Source of the DNA: Mesorhizobium sp. M2E.F.Ca.ET.219.01.1.1
GTDB lineage: Bacteria > Pseudomonadota > Alphaproteobacteria > Rhizobiales > Rhizobiaceae
Length of the DNA: 64,000 nucleotides
Assembly: GCF_004016445.2 (NCBI RefSeq)
Contig: NZ_SADT02000003.1
Span: 387,231 to 451,230 of the forward strand
Direction of reading: 5' to 3'
Shown: in pieces, positions 35,777 to 44,624 of the stretch
Position numbering within the stretch: position 1 is the stretch's first letter
How the letters are laid out: every line of letters begins with the position of its first letter
Program-made: the position numbers and the translations under genes
The notes under the pieces: model-generated
The model's database searches: none
Told to the model about the DNA's origin: nothing
The model's input: the letters and a program-made list of their open reading frames with translations, nothing else

Positions 35777-36640
35777 CTATTCTCCGCCGCCAAGCGAATG
35801 GACATAAACTGCAAGTTCCTTGACCTTGATCTCGCCGAGACGGCCAACCCAGGCCGGCATGACGCCCTGTTTTGGCGCACGGACCTGTGCGGCGATGGCT
35901 GTCTCACCGGATCCATAGAGCCAGATCGCATCGGTCAGGTCGGGGGCGCCGAATTCCCTGTTGCCTTTTGCATTGTCGCCGTGACAGGCGACGCAGTTCT
36001 CGGCAAAGACCTTGGCGCCGGGTTGGATCAGACTTGCATCGCGGACCTTGCCGGAAAGGCTGGCCACGTAGGCGCTGACTTGTGCGATCTGGTCGGCGGT
36101 AATGATGTCGCCGAAGGCCGGCATTTCCGACAGGCGCGTGTCCGGATCGGATGCGAAGCGGATGCCGTGCGTAATCGTCTGCTGGATCTGCTCGGCCTTG
36201 CCGCCCCATAGCCAGTCGTCGTCGTTGAGATTGGGAAAGCCCTTGGAACCTTGGGCGCCGGAGCCGTGACATTGTACGCAATTGACCTTGAAAGCGGCGC
36301 CACCGGCGGCGATTGCGAATTCGCGCAGGCCGTCGTCCGCGGAGATCTCCGAGACGCTCTTGGACTCCACCGCCGAGATATATTTGCCCTTGGCGGCCTC
36401 AGCCGCAGTCAGCTCGTTCCTGACCTCGTTGCGGCTGGAATAGCCGAGCACACCCTTCGTCGCCGAGTGCAACAGAGGCCATGCTGGATAGGCGATGGTG
36501 TAGCCTATCGCCCAGACAATGGTGACGTAAAAGGTGATAACCCACCATCTGGGAAGCGGGTTGTTCAGCTCCCGGATGCCATCCCATTCGTGGCCGGTGG
36601 TCGAGACGCCAGAGATTTCATCGATATGCTCGTCGCTCAT
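35777..36640 (-). CDS. fixP: Cbb3-type cytochrome c oxidase subunit III, dihaem cytochrome c
   Basis: A 287-residue membrane-anchored subunit (CcoP). One or two N-terminal helices (about residues 30-52) are followed by two cytochrome c domains with CVQCH and CVACH haem-binding motifs. It takes electrons into the oxidase. The start at 36640 (MSDEHIDEISGV) is typical; the longer frame is not. It follows fixQ with a two-base gap. Confidence 0.96.
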   Translation of the reverse strand: MSDEHIDEISGVSTTGHEWDGIRELNNPLPRWWVITFYVTIVWAIGYTIAYPAWPLLHSATKGVLGYSSRNEVRNELTAAEAAKGKYISAVESKSVSEISADDGLREFAIAAGGAAFKVNCVQCHGSGAQGSKGFPNLNDDDWLWGGKAEQIQQTITHGIRFASDPDTRLSEMPAFGDIITADQIAQVSAYVASLSGKVRDASLIQPGAKVFAENCVACHGDNAKGNREFGAPDLTDAIWLYGSGETAIAAQVRAPKQGVMPAWVGRLGEIKVKELAVYVHSLGGGE

Positions 36641-36642
36641 GA

Positions 36643-36792
36643 TCACTCGTCCTCGAGCGGAATGCGGGCCGCTTCGTCGGCCAGCCTTCGGCTGCCGGGG
36701 CGTAGGGCAAAGGCGATGCACCCCACGAAGAACAGCGCCATCGCAACCAGGCCCCAGCTGTCGGCAAACGCCCGCATCAAATTGTAGGTCAT
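36643..36792 (-). CDS. fixQ: Cbb3-type oxidase small subunit FixQ/CcoQ
   Basis: A 49-residue protein starting MTYNLMRAFADSWGLVAMAL, with one membrane helix and a C-terminal charged tail RRLADEAARIPLEDE. This matches the small CcoQ subunit that stabilises the cbb3 complex. It is located between fixO and fixP as expected. Confidence 0.92.
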   Translation of the reverse strand: MTYNLMRAFADSWGLVAMALFFVGCIAFALRPGSRRLADEAARIPLEDE

Positions 36793-36803
36793 CAGCGTTC
36801 TCC

Positions 36804-37535
36804 TCAGCGGTAGCCGGCGGCTTCGTCGTAATTTTTGAAGTCGACCAGTGTGCCAAGCATCTGCAGGTAGGCGAGCAGGGCATCCATTTCGGTGACCTGT
36901 TGCGGGTTGCCGTCGAAGTCGCCGATCTTGGCTTTTGGGTAACGCGCCTCAAGGCCTGATGTGTCGGCATTGGGATCGGCCTGCGCCGCCAGATCCGCAT
37001 TGGCGTGGACGATCATGTCATCGGTGTAAGGGACGGCTACAAGCCTGTTGGCGACCAGATGCGTTGAGAAATCCTTCACGTCGATCGGCGTGTCTTTCAG
37101 GAACCCATAGCTCGGCATGATCGATTCCGGCACCACCGAGCGCGGGTCGGTAAGATGCGCGACATGCCATGCATTCGAGTAGCGGTCGCCAACTCTGGCG
37201 AGATCCGGCCCGGTGCGCTTCGATCCCCACTGGAAGGGGTGATCGTACATGGACTCGGCAGCTAGGCTGTAGTGGCCATAGCGCTCAACTTCGTCGCGGA
37301 ACGGCCTGATCATCTGGCTATGACAGAGGTAGCAGCCCTCGCGCATATAGATGTTGCGCCCGACAAGTTCGAGCGGCGAATAGGGGCGCATGCCTTCCAC
37401 CTTCTCGATCGTATTGTCGAGATAGAAGAGAGGCGCGATCTCGACGATGCCGCCGACCGTCACCACGAGCAGCGAGCCAACGAGAAGAAGCGTGGCGTTC
37501 TTCTCGATGATTGCGTGTTTGTCCATCAAGCCCAT
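36804..37535 (-). CDS. fixO: Cbb3-type cytochrome c oxidase subunit II, monohaem cytochrome c
   Basis: A 243-residue subunit (CcoO). One N-terminal membrane anchor (about residues 13-35) and a single haem-c motif CYLCH in REGCYLCHSQMIRPF. It passes electrons from FixP to FixN. The ATG overlaps the fixN stop (TAATG), so the two are coupled. A longer open frame upstream is a shadow of fixN. Confidence 0.97.
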   Translation of the reverse strand: MGLMDKHAIIEKNATLLLVGSLLVVTVGGIVEIAPLFYLDNTIEKVEGMRPYSPLELVGRNIYMREGCYLCHSQMIRPFRDEVERYGHYSLAAESMYDHPFQWGSKRTGPDLARVGDRYSNAWHVAHLTDPRSVVPESIMPSYGFLKDTPIDVKDFSTHLVANRLVAVPYTDDMIVHANADLAAQADPNADTSGLEARYPKAKIGDFDGNPQQVTEMDALLAYLQMLGTLVDFKNYDEAAGYR

Positions 37536-39154
37536 TACCTGGCTCCTGATCGCGCAGGTCGGATGGCGACGGGGCTCGGCATCGGCTCCTCCTCGCGCTG
37601 GTGGCCGAGGATGGTCCTGGTGATGTTCCAGGCCATGATCAGCGCGCCGGAGAGGTACATGGCCCCACCGATGGCGCGCATGACATAGTAGGGGTGCATG
37701 GCGGCGACGGTCTCGGCGAAGGAGTAGACCAGGAAGCCCTGCTCGTCGTATTCGCGCCACATCAGGCCCTGCATGACGCCGGATACCCACATCACCGCGG
37801 CGTAGACAACGATACCAAGTGTCGCCAGCCAGAAATGCCAGGTGACCAGCCGCAACGAGTAGAGCCGTTGCCGGTTCCAGAGCTTCGGCACCATGTAGTA
37901 GATTGCGCCGAACGAGATCATGCCAACCCAGCCGAGCGCGCCCGAATGGACGTGGCCGATCGTCCAGTCGGTATAATGCGACAGCGAATTGACCGCCCGG
38001 ATCGCCATGATGGGGCCTTCGAAGGTCGACATGCCATAGAAGGCGACGGCCATCACCATCATGCGTATGATCGGATCGGTGCGCAGCTTGTCCCAGGCGC
38101 CGGACAGCGTCATCAGGCCGTTGATCATGCCGCCCCAGGACGGCATCCACAGCATGATCGAGAACACCATGCCGAGCGTCTGCGCCCAATCGGGCAAGGC
38201 GGTGTAGTGCAGGTGATGCGGCCCGGCCCAGATGTAGAGAAAGATGATCGCCCAGAAATGGACGATCGACAGCCGGTACGAATAGACTGGCCGGTTCGCC
38301 TGCTTGGGCACGAAATAATACATCATGCCGAGGAAGCCGGCGGTGAGAAAGAAGCCGACCGCGTTGTGGCCGTACCACCATTGCGTCAAGGCGTCCTGGA
38401 CCCCTGAAAAGGCGGAGTAGCTCTTGGAGCCCAGGAACGAGACTGGTATGGACAGGTTGTTGACCACATGCAGCATCGCGATGGTGACGATGAACGACAG
38501 GTAGAACCAGTTGGCCACGTAGATATGCGGTTCCTTGCGCTTCAGGATCGTGCCAAGGAACAGAATGAGGTAGGCGACCCAGACGATGGTCAGCCAGACA
38601 TCCACATACCATTCGGGTTCGGCGTACTCGCGGCCCTCGGTGATGCCGAGCAGGTAGCCGGTCGCGGCCATGACGATGAACAGCTGGTAGCCCCAGAAGA
38701 CGAACCAGGCCAGATCACGGCCGAAGAGGCGGGCGCGGCAGGTGCGCTGCACGACATACAGAGACGTGCAAAGCAGCGCGTTGCCGCCGAAGGCGAAGAC
38801 GACACCGGATGTGTGCAACGGCCGCAAACGACCGAAATTGAACCAGGGCTGGATGTTGAGATCGGGGTAGGCGAGCTGCAGCGCGATCACCACGCCGACC
38901 AGCATGCCGACGACACCCCAGAACACGGTGGCGATCGCGCCGTAGCGGATCGGACCATCCATGTAAGCGGATGGGTCAATCGGAGCTGCTGGCTTGAACT
39001 CCGTGTTGCGCAACAGGATCGCAGTGAAACCAGCCACTGCGAAGAACAACACCCACATGTGTCGGCGGAAAGGTTCATCCACGCCGAAGCCGGCGGCCAC
39101 CAGGGCCGCAAAAGCGAACACGCTTAGAAGGACGATCTCTGTGCCGAATTTCAT
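37535..39154 (-). CDS. fixN: Cbb3-type cytochrome c oxidase subunit I, catalytic
   Basis: A 539-residue subunit (CcoN) with about twelve membrane helices. Haem and copper ligand histidines lie in LHTSGVVFAFGGNAL, WYGHNAVGFFLTAGF, the AGPHHLHYTALP segment and WTIGHVHSGALGW. Cbb3 oxidases work at very low oxygen, the condition inside nodules. It begins the fixNOQP operon; an Fnr/FixK box is centred 81 bases upstream of the ATG. Confidence 0.97.
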   Translation of the reverse strand: MKFGTEIVLLSVFAFAALVAAGFGVDEPFRRHMWVLFFAVAGFTAILLRNTEFKPAAPIDPSAYMDGPIRYGAIATVFWGVVGMLVGVVIALQLAYPDLNIQPWFNFGRLRPLHTSGVVFAFGGNALLCTSLYVVQRTCRARLFGRDLAWFVFWGYQLFIVMAATGYLLGITEGREYAEPEWYVDVWLTIVWVAYLILFLGTILKRKEPHIYVANWFYLSFIVTIAMLHVVNNLSIPVSFLGSKSYSAFSGVQDALTQWWYGHNAVGFFLTAGFLGMMYYFVPKQANRPVYSYRLSIVHFWAIIFLYIWAGPHHLHYTALPDWAQTLGMVFSIMLWMPSWGGMINGLMTLSGAWDKLRTDPIIRMMVMAVAFYGMSTFEGPIMAIRAVNSLSHYTDWTIGHVHSGALGWVGMISFGAIYYMVPKLWNRQRLYSLRLVTWHFWLATLGIVVYAAVMWVSGVMQGLMWREYDEQGFLVYSFAETVAAMHPYYVMRAIGGAMYLSGALIMAWNITRTILGHQREEEPMPSPVAIRPARSGAR

Positions 39155-39228
39155 TGCAGATCCCGATCTCGAATCTGGTGGATGCCAAATCCGCAGCGCA
39201 CTAATCGCGCAGCCGCCGCCCCCTCGCC

Positions 39229-39242
39229 CTGATCTATGTCAG
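39229..39242 (-). promoter_or_regulatory. Fnr/FixK box (anaerobox) of fixNOQP
   Basis: CTGATCTATGTCAG matches the anaerobox consensus TTGATNNNNATCAA at the TGAT and TCA half-sites. It is centred about 81 bases before the fixN start, fitting a class II activator position for a short leader. FnrN encoded at 39651-40394 is the nearest candidate activator. Confidence 0.8.
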
Positions 39243-39650
39243 GCCGCAAGATTTTGTGTCGGCGGCGCAATCAGCAGGTGGCGAATGAACGAGGAACGCA
39301 GCGCGGGCTCACCCCCCTCATGGAAGGCGTTCCCTGGGTTGGGCGGGCGCAGACGCGATCGCTGAGGCGAAAGCTGAGGCCCTGCGCGCGTTGGATGCTA
39401 TTGCCGATGCCCTGCCAAACGTTGTTCGGATCCCATTGGAAACGAACGCGATCGTTCCGCCGAGCCGTGGCAGATTAAGGACCATGCTTCGCCGGTATGT
39501 GCCGAAACACACCTGGCGATTGGTCACGTTCCTATCAAAGCCCGAAAGCTGTTTGTCTCGACCGTGACGCCGCTTCGTCGAAGGCGCGGCAACATCGCAT
39601 TAAAAGGCAAACACGGCCCGCCCCGGAGTCATGCGACATGGCCTCGCCGC
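39243..39650. other. Intergenic stretch, no supported gene
   Basis: About 400 bases between the fixN promoter and the end of fnrN. Short frames on both strands have repetitive Ala/Ser/Arg content and no family character. It may hold the 3' untranslated region of fnrN and upstream promoter DNA of fixN. Confidence 0.5.
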
Positions 39651-40394
39651 TTAGGGCCGCTCGCGTCCGCCGCCACAGCGCTTCTCCAGACGGCTTATGC
39701 TGTCCACCGTCACATGGCGTGCGTTCTCAATCCGAATCACCCCGTCAGCCCGCAATCGCGTCAGTTGGCGGCTCACGGTCTCGTTGGTGATTCCAAGGAA
39801 ATCAGACATTTCGACACGCGTCAGCGGCAGATCGAAGGACGCCGACCCGGAAGCCGCATCGAGACTGGAATCGATATTCCGGGCCATCATGAGGAGAAAA
39901 GTCGCTACCTTTTCCGGAGCTGTCTTGCGCCCCAGCGTCACCATCCACTCGCGCGCCTCATCGAGTTCATTCAGCGTCTGTTTGAGCAGGCGATGCTCGA
40001 ATTCCCGTGACGCCTTCATCATCCGTTCGACGGCCGCTCGCGGAAACGAACACAGCGTGACTGCTGTTGCCGCTTCCGCATTGATCGAGCTTTCCACCTT
40101 GAAAGGACGTCCCAGAAAATCCGGTGCAAACTGGAGACCGACGATCTGCTGGCGCCCATCCGACAGGCTCTTTGATAGCTTTACAACGCCTGAAAGCACG
40201 TTGGAGTAGCTGTCGACGTTCTGTGCCTCGCCGGTCAACTCCATTCCTGACTCGATCCGGCGACGCGAGCAAGTCTTGGCGAGCCCAACCAAATTGTCTG
40301 GATCGAGCGCACCGCAGACACCGCGACGCCGTGCCTCGCAAGGGAAGCAAAGAACAGGAATGCCGGAACTATGAATGTCTTGCCGAAAGGTCAT
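39651..40394 (-). CDS. fnrN: Oxygen-sensing Crp/Fnr-family regulator FnrN
   Basis: A 247-residue regulator. The four cysteines of an FNR [4Fe-4S] cluster are present: Cys16, Cys19, Cys27 and Cys115 (in TLCSFPRA), so it should sense oxygen directly, unlike the cluster-less FixK. There is a cyclic-nucleotide-binding-like domain (about 25-140), a dimer helix, and a C-terminal helix-turn-helix (EMSDFLGITNETVSRQL) with the Glu...Ser-Arg residues that read TTGAT. It is divergent from hemN with an Fnr box between, so it may regulate itself, hemN and fixN. Confidence 0.9.
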   Translation of the reverse strand: MTFRQDIHSSGIPVLCFPCEARRRGVCGALDPDNLVGLAKTCSRRRIESGMELTGEAQNVDSYSNVLSGVVKLSKSLSDGRQQIVGLQFAPDFLGRPFKVESSINAEAATAVTLCSFPRAAVERMMKASREFEHRLLKQTLNELDEAREWMVTLGRKTAPEKVATFLLMMARNIDSSLDAASGSASFDLPLTRVEMSDFLGITNETVSRQLTRLRADGVIRIENARHVTVDSISRLEKRCGGGRERP

Positions 40395-40478
40395 GCGTTC
40401 GCCTTACCCGATCCTAACTGCCGGCAGGATACCCATCCAGGGTAGAGAAATCCTGCGGCGGTTTGTCCATGAGCGCGG

Positions 40479-40492
40479 CTGATCGAGATCAG
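40479..40492. promoter_or_regulatory. Fnr/FixK box between fnrN and hemN
   Basis: CTGATCGAGATCAG is a perfect dyad in its TGAT/ATCA half-sites. Its centre is about 61 bases before the hemN ATG and about 91 before the fnrN ATG, so one site could serve both divergent genes: activation of hemN and feedback on fnrN. Confidence 0.75.
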
Positions 40493-40546
40493 GGTCTGCT
40501 TCAGCGATGCGTGCAGTGTTCCGGCGGGCAACACGGTGAACGCGAG

Positions 40547-41896
40547 ATGCAATCGGAAATAGCTGTCAAACTCAGCGAGAACGTCCCACGCTACACCAGC
40601 TATCCGACGGCGCCGCATTTCCATTCGGGGATCGATGCTGCCATTTACCGTGGCTGGTTGGAGACGCTGGAAAGCGGCGACGAAATCTCGCTGTACCTGC
40701 ACATTCCTTACTGCGACAAGCTCTGCTGGTTCTGCGCCTGCCACACCAAGCAGACGCACCAATATGAGCCGGTGGCCGCTTATCTGCGCTCGCTGAATGC
40801 CGAAATCGTCACGATTGCCGGTCTGCTGAGCGGCAAGGCACATGTCCGTGCAATCCACTTCGGTGGCGGTTCGCCAACTATTCTGAGGCCCGATGATATG
40901 GTTGCTCTTGGAGCGGCCTTGCGGGACAGCTTCGACTTTCTCCCGGATGCTACGGTCAGCATCGAAATCGAAACCAACGACATGGACAAGGCGCGCCTTG
41001 ATGCACTTGCTCAAATCGGCGTAACCCGGGCGAGCCTCGGCGTGCAGGATTTCGATCCGCAAGTGCAAAAAGCAATTAATCGTGAGCAGAGTTTTTTGCA
41101 GACCAAGGCAGTCGTCGACGGGGTTCGTTCGCGGGGCGTCGAATCGGTCAATCTGGACCTGCTCTACGGGCTCCCGAATCAGACACGCGAGACGATCTGT
41201 TCCACGGTGGCGCAGGCACTGACCTTGGAGCCAGACCGGATGGCCCTGTTCGGCTACGCACATGTGCCCTGGTTCAAGAAGCATCAGACGATGATCGACG
41301 AGGCATGGCTGCCGAGTCCCACTGAGCGTTTCGCCCAATCTCAACTCGCGGCGCGGGCAATTGTCGCCAAGGGATATGAGGCAATAGGACTCGATCATTT
41401 CGCGAAGCCCGACGATGCGCTGGCCATAGCGGCCCGCGCAGGGGTTTTGCATCGCAATTTTCAGGGCTACACTGAGGATCGCTGCCCGACACTGATCGGA
41501 CTTGGCCCTTCGTCCATCGGTCGTTTTCGCCAAGGCTACGTGCAAAACATGGCTTCGACTGCCGGGTACGGGCGCATGGTTGCGGATGGCGGGTTGGCTG
41601 CCGTCCGCGGCGTTGCCCTTTCCGACGACGATCGCGTCCGTGGCTGGATCATCGAGCGGCTGATGTGTGATTTTGCCTTCTCGGCAGTCGATCTGGTGGA
41701 GCGGTTCGGCAAAGCCGGCGAGCAGCTCCTTCATCGCTCGAGGTCCATCGCACTCCACGATCCTGCCCGAGCGCTTGAATTCGATGGTGACAGTTTCCTC
41801 GTACGGACTGAAAGTCGCCCCTTCATTCGAACCATCGCGGCCAAGTTCGATACATATTTCAAAGGGGGAACGGCGAGGCACTCGGTGGCGGTCTGA
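40547..41896 (+). CDS. hemN: Oxygen-independent coproporphyrinogen III oxidase
   Basis: A 449-residue radical SAM enzyme that makes protoporphyrinogen IX without oxygen, needed for haem under microaerobic conditions. The radical SAM motif is CDKLCWFC in YLHIPYCDKLCWFCACHT. The N-terminal VPRYTSYPTAPHF is the HemN signature and the HFGGGSPTIL glycine motif follows. The start at 40547 is chosen from this N-terminus; the open frame extends back to 40463 across the Fnr box. Its place beside the cbb3 genes fits haem supply for the oxidase. Confidence 0.95.
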   Translation: MQSEIAVKLSENVPRYTSYPTAPHFHSGIDAAIYRGWLETLESGDEISLYLHIPYCDKLCWFCACHTKQTHQYEPVAAYLRSLNAEIVTIAGLLSGKAHVRAIHFGGGSPTILRPDDMVALGAALRDSFDFLPDATVSIEIETNDMDKARLDALAQIGVTRASLGVQDFDPQVQKAINREQSFLQTKAVVDGVRSRGVESVNLDLLYGLPNQTRETICSTVAQALTLEPDRMALFGYAHVPWFKKHQTMIDEAWLPSPTERFAQSQLAARAIVAKGYEAIGLDHFAKPDDALAIAARAGVLHRNFQGYTEDRCPTLIGLGPSSIGRFRQGYVQNMASTAGYGRMVADGGLAAVRGVALSDDDRVRGWIIERLMCDFAFSAVDLVERFGKAGEQLLHRSRSIALHDPARALEFDGDSFLVRTESRPFIRTIAAKFDTYFKGGTARHSVAV

Positions 41897-42042
41897 GCAA
41901 AGCACAGTGCGCTCGCCGTTTGGTCGATCGGCGAACCAGCTGCGTTCGTTTTGACCGCTCATAGGCGACTACCGCATCAAATCGAAAATGCAAACTTAGG
42001 CTGTTGCGCGGTATCTCCTTCCACATCCTCTCTTGCGCATAC

Positions 42043-42135
42043 CTACATTCCAAGGGGTTTGATCCTATGCTTCGCGAGGAGCAGGTAGGTCGCGACAGCT
42101 AGGCAATGTTCCAGCTGCCCTAGCGGAGGAGTCAC
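42043..42135 (-). CDS. Possible 30-residue protein coupled to the DUF2274 gene
   Basis: A short frame starting at a GTG that overlaps the stop of the DUF2274 gene (GTGA). Its core LEHCLAVATYLLL resembles ELECCLAVAAYLVI of the hypothetical protein at 25153-25497. It may be a truncated paralogue or a small conserved peptide. Low certainty. Confidence 0.35.
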   Translation of the reverse strand: MTPPLGQLEHCLAVATYLLLAKHRIKPLGM

Positions 42136-42374
42136 GATTTTCCGGCAAGCTCCGTCGGCAGACGTTCTTTTCTGGCCCTGGCAAAGGCTCGGTCGCCTTC
42201 CAGAAACGCCGCCAGCATGAAAGGGATGAGTTCTGCCACGGTTTCAGACTGACCATAGGTCTGACGGTAAAGTGCAGCATACTCCTTGAGTGTTTGGCTC
42301 AGCTCCGCGCTGACGGTAATGGTGATCTTCGAAGCTGTTCGGTCCGGAAGTTTTCCAAGTTTCAGGTCAGCCAT
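42132..42374 (-). CDS. DUF2274 family protein
   Basis: An 80-residue protein of a family regularly found right after trbI in Trb operons. Central part ITITVSAELSQTLKEYAALY has the look of a ribbon-helix-helix or small helical protein, and it could bind DNA. Function unknown. It lies 12 bases after trbI. Confidence 0.8.
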   Translation of the reverse strand: MADLKLGKLPDRTASKITITVSAELSQTLKEYAALYRQTYGQSETVAELIPFMLAAFLEGDRAFARARKERLPTELAGKS

Positions 42375-42386
42375 GATAACTCCTGC

Positions 42387-43601
42387 TCAACTGGCGTATG
42401 GCCGCAGCACGATGTCCTTGTGCACGATGACGCGCAGTGGCCAACCTGGGCGGACGACGATGGTGGGCTGGATATTGAGGTTTTTTTCGGTGATGCGCTG
42501 GCCGGCTCGACTGGCGTTCTGCTGGGCTGATTCCCGGATCGCCTTGACCAGATCGCTCTCGTTTTCGCCGAGGCTGAATTCTGTGCCGACACCGAGCAAT
42601 GTGGCAAGCGCCACTCCCTTGATCATCTGCCAAGTGTGGAAATCGACTTTGTCTTCCAGCCCTGCGTAGCCGGCGGTGTCGCTCGCGGGCAGATTGTCGA
42701 TTTCGGCCGACGAGCCGTCGGGCAGCAGAATGCGCTGCCAGACCAGCAGCGCTCGCTTTTGCCCGAACGCGACGACGCTGTCGTAGACGCCGATAAGACG
42801 TGAGCCCTGCGGAATCAGCAATATGTTGCCCGTGACCGTGTCGTGCACATTTTCGGTGACTTGCGCGACGACAAGGCCCGGCAAATCGGAATTGATGCCG
42901 GTGATCAGGCTGGCGGCAATCACGCTGCCAGCCATCAGTTGATATGGCGAGATCGGCGTCTGAAGCGCATGCGGATTGTAGATCCCGCCAGTGCTCCGCT
43001 GGCTGAGAAAATCAAGCTTTCGCTGCTGATTGTTCTGGTCGCCTTCCGCCGCCGCCACCGAGGCTGACGCGCGTCCTGCTTCGGATTGGGGAAGCGCCTC
43101 AAATGGATGCTGAGCAGTTTGCACGCTCTCTCCGACATCTGTCTGTTGAGCTCGATTTTCGACGCGGAAAAGCACCCGCGATTCACGCGCTTCGATCGCC
43201 TGCTGCGCTAGACGCTGCTCCTCGGCCGAGATGTCTTGGCCCGGCACGATGCCGAGCTGGCGCTGCCGCTCGAGGATGGGGCGGCCGAGGTCGCCCGGCA
43301 AAGGTAGCCCAAGGACGGGAGGCTTTGGCTTCATGCCGGAATAGTCATGGGGAAGCGTATCGAGTCCCTCGGCGGTTGGTTTGCGCTCAGTGTTGTAGAG
43401 ATCTTCCGCCTGATCCCTGATGCGAAGGGCCGGCCCCTGGAGGGCGATCATGGTAACGCCGAAGACAGCGCCGGATCCGAGCGCTGCGATAGCGATGATC
43501 ACACCGCGCCTGAACCGCACCACGCGGCGGGGAGAGGCCCGAAGCTGCAGTTCCTCGGGATCCAGTTTCGGCGGGATGCCAGAGCGGGAATTTTCGATCA
43601 T
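42387..43601 (-). CDS. trbI: Conjugal transfer protein TrbI (VirB10-like)
   Basis: A 404-residue protein with a short cytoplasmic N-terminus, one membrane helix (about residues 32-54), a proline-containing linker and the C-terminal VirB10 domain (LITGINSDLPGLVVAQVTEN; LIPQGSRLIGVYDS). It spans the envelope and joins inner- and outer-membrane parts of the type IV channel. It overlaps the trbG stop by ATGA. Confidence 0.95.
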   Translation of the reverse strand: MIENSRSGIPPKLDPEELQLRASPRRVVRFRRGVIIAIAALGSGAVFGVTMIALQGPALRIRDQAEDLYNTERKPTAEGLDTLPHDYSGMKPKPPVLGLPLPGDLGRPILERQRQLGIVPGQDISAEEQRLAQQAIEARESRVLFRVENRAQQTDVGESVQTAQHPFEALPQSEAGRASASVAAAEGDQNNQQRKLDFLSQRSTGGIYNPHALQTPISPYQLMAGSVIAASLITGINSDLPGLVVAQVTENVHDTVTGNILLIPQGSRLIGVYDSVVAFGQKRALLVWQRILLPDGSSAEIDNLPASDTAGYAGLEDKVDFHTWQMIKGVALATLLGVGTEFSLGENESDLVKAIRESAQQNASRAGQRITEKNLNIQPTIVVRPGWPLRVIVHKDIVLRPYAS

Positions 43602-44623
43602 GAGCCCTCACCTCGCCGGCTGCCGCGAAAGAGCGAGATCCGCCGTTGCGGTTGCCTGCCGTCAATCCTGCTGATGCGGATCACCTGCTGCCGCTTGGTG
43701 CCGAGGCGAAGTTCGGCCGCGGCGAAGAGCCGATCGACGATGTAATAGTTGCCGCGCACGCGATAGTTGACGAGCTCGCTGCTCCCATCTGCGCCGACGA
43801 TGAAGAGTGGTGGCGCCTCGCCCTGATCTATGCGACGAGGGAACTCAATATAGACCTTGCTGCCGTCGTCGAAGGCTCGCGTCGGTCTCCAGGGCGGTGT
43901 GTCGCCACTGATTGAGTAGCGAAAGCGAAGGTTTTCGAGCGCGATGTTCGACGCGACCGGTGTAACTGCCTCGGCTTGAGCATTGCGCTGGCGAAGCGCG
44001 ATGATCTGGTCTTGGCTGTAGGTCCAGGAGATTGCCGCCATTGCGGTCTTCTCGGTGCTTTGAAGCTGCAAATGATAGGTCCGCCGGTCCGTCGTAATGA
44101 CGACATTGGTGGCAAGACCCGGCGCGAAGGGTTTTACCAGAACATGGGTGCGCTGATTGTCACCGGTGCCGCTTGCGGTATCGCCAATGACCCAGCGCAC
44201 GGTGTCGCCAGCCGACACGGCGGTTAGTTTCTCGCCCGGCTGCAGAGCGATGTCGGTCACGCGCTCCGGCGCGGCATAGAGTTGATAAAGCGCGCCATCG
44301 GTGAAGGGGTAGACTTGCACTGCATTAACATACCCGTACTTGGTGGGTTGCTGGGTCGCGGCTTTGTTGGCATCAGCGACGCGTTCTTCAGGAGGGCGCT
44401 TGTCCTCGGCCTTGCCGGGCTCGGGCTGCATTTGGCCAGGCAGCGGCAGTGGTTTTGGCACCTCGACAATTCTAATCGGCCTCTCCGGCGCTTTTTCGAT
44501 CGCGGCCGGTTTGAAGTCGGCAGCGTCATAGGAAATCTCAGGCGGCGGCACCTTCTTCGATGCACAAGCGGAAACGACCGCTGCCGACACCGATAGGATC
44601 AGCACGGCACGAATCGGTGACAT
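43598..44623 (-). CDS. trbG: Conjugal transfer protein TrbG (VirB9-like)
   Basis: A 341-residue exported protein with a lipoprotein signal ending in VSAC (SAAVVSACASKK). The C-terminal VirB9/TrbG region has FRYSISGDTPPWRPTRAFDDG and the VNYRVRGNYYIVDRLF ending. It forms the outer-membrane part of the channel. ATG 44623 with AAAGG upstream is preferred; a second ATG at 44635 is possible. It follows trbF immediately. Confidence 0.94.
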   Translation of the reverse strand: MSPIRAVLILSVSAAVVSACASKKVPPPEISYDAADFKPAAIEKAPERPIRIVEVPKPLPLPGQMQPEPGKAEDKRPPEERVADANKAATQQPTKYGYVNAVQVYPFTDGALYQLYAAPERVTDIALQPGEKLTAVSAGDTVRWVIGDTASGTGDNQRTHVLVKPFAPGLATNVVITTDRRTYHLQLQSTEKTAMAAISWTYSQDQIIALRQRNAQAEAVTPVASNIALENLRFRYSISGDTPPWRPTRAFDDGSKVYIEFPRRIDQGEAPPLFIVGADGSSELVNYRVRGNYYIVDRLFAAAELRLGTKRQQVIRISRIDGRQPQRRISLFRGSRRGEGS

Positions 44624-44624
44624 T

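Noticed and set aside
36804..38612. 602-codon frame covering fixO and the front of it
   Set aside because: Only the last 243 codons are FixO; the rest is fixN read in another frame.
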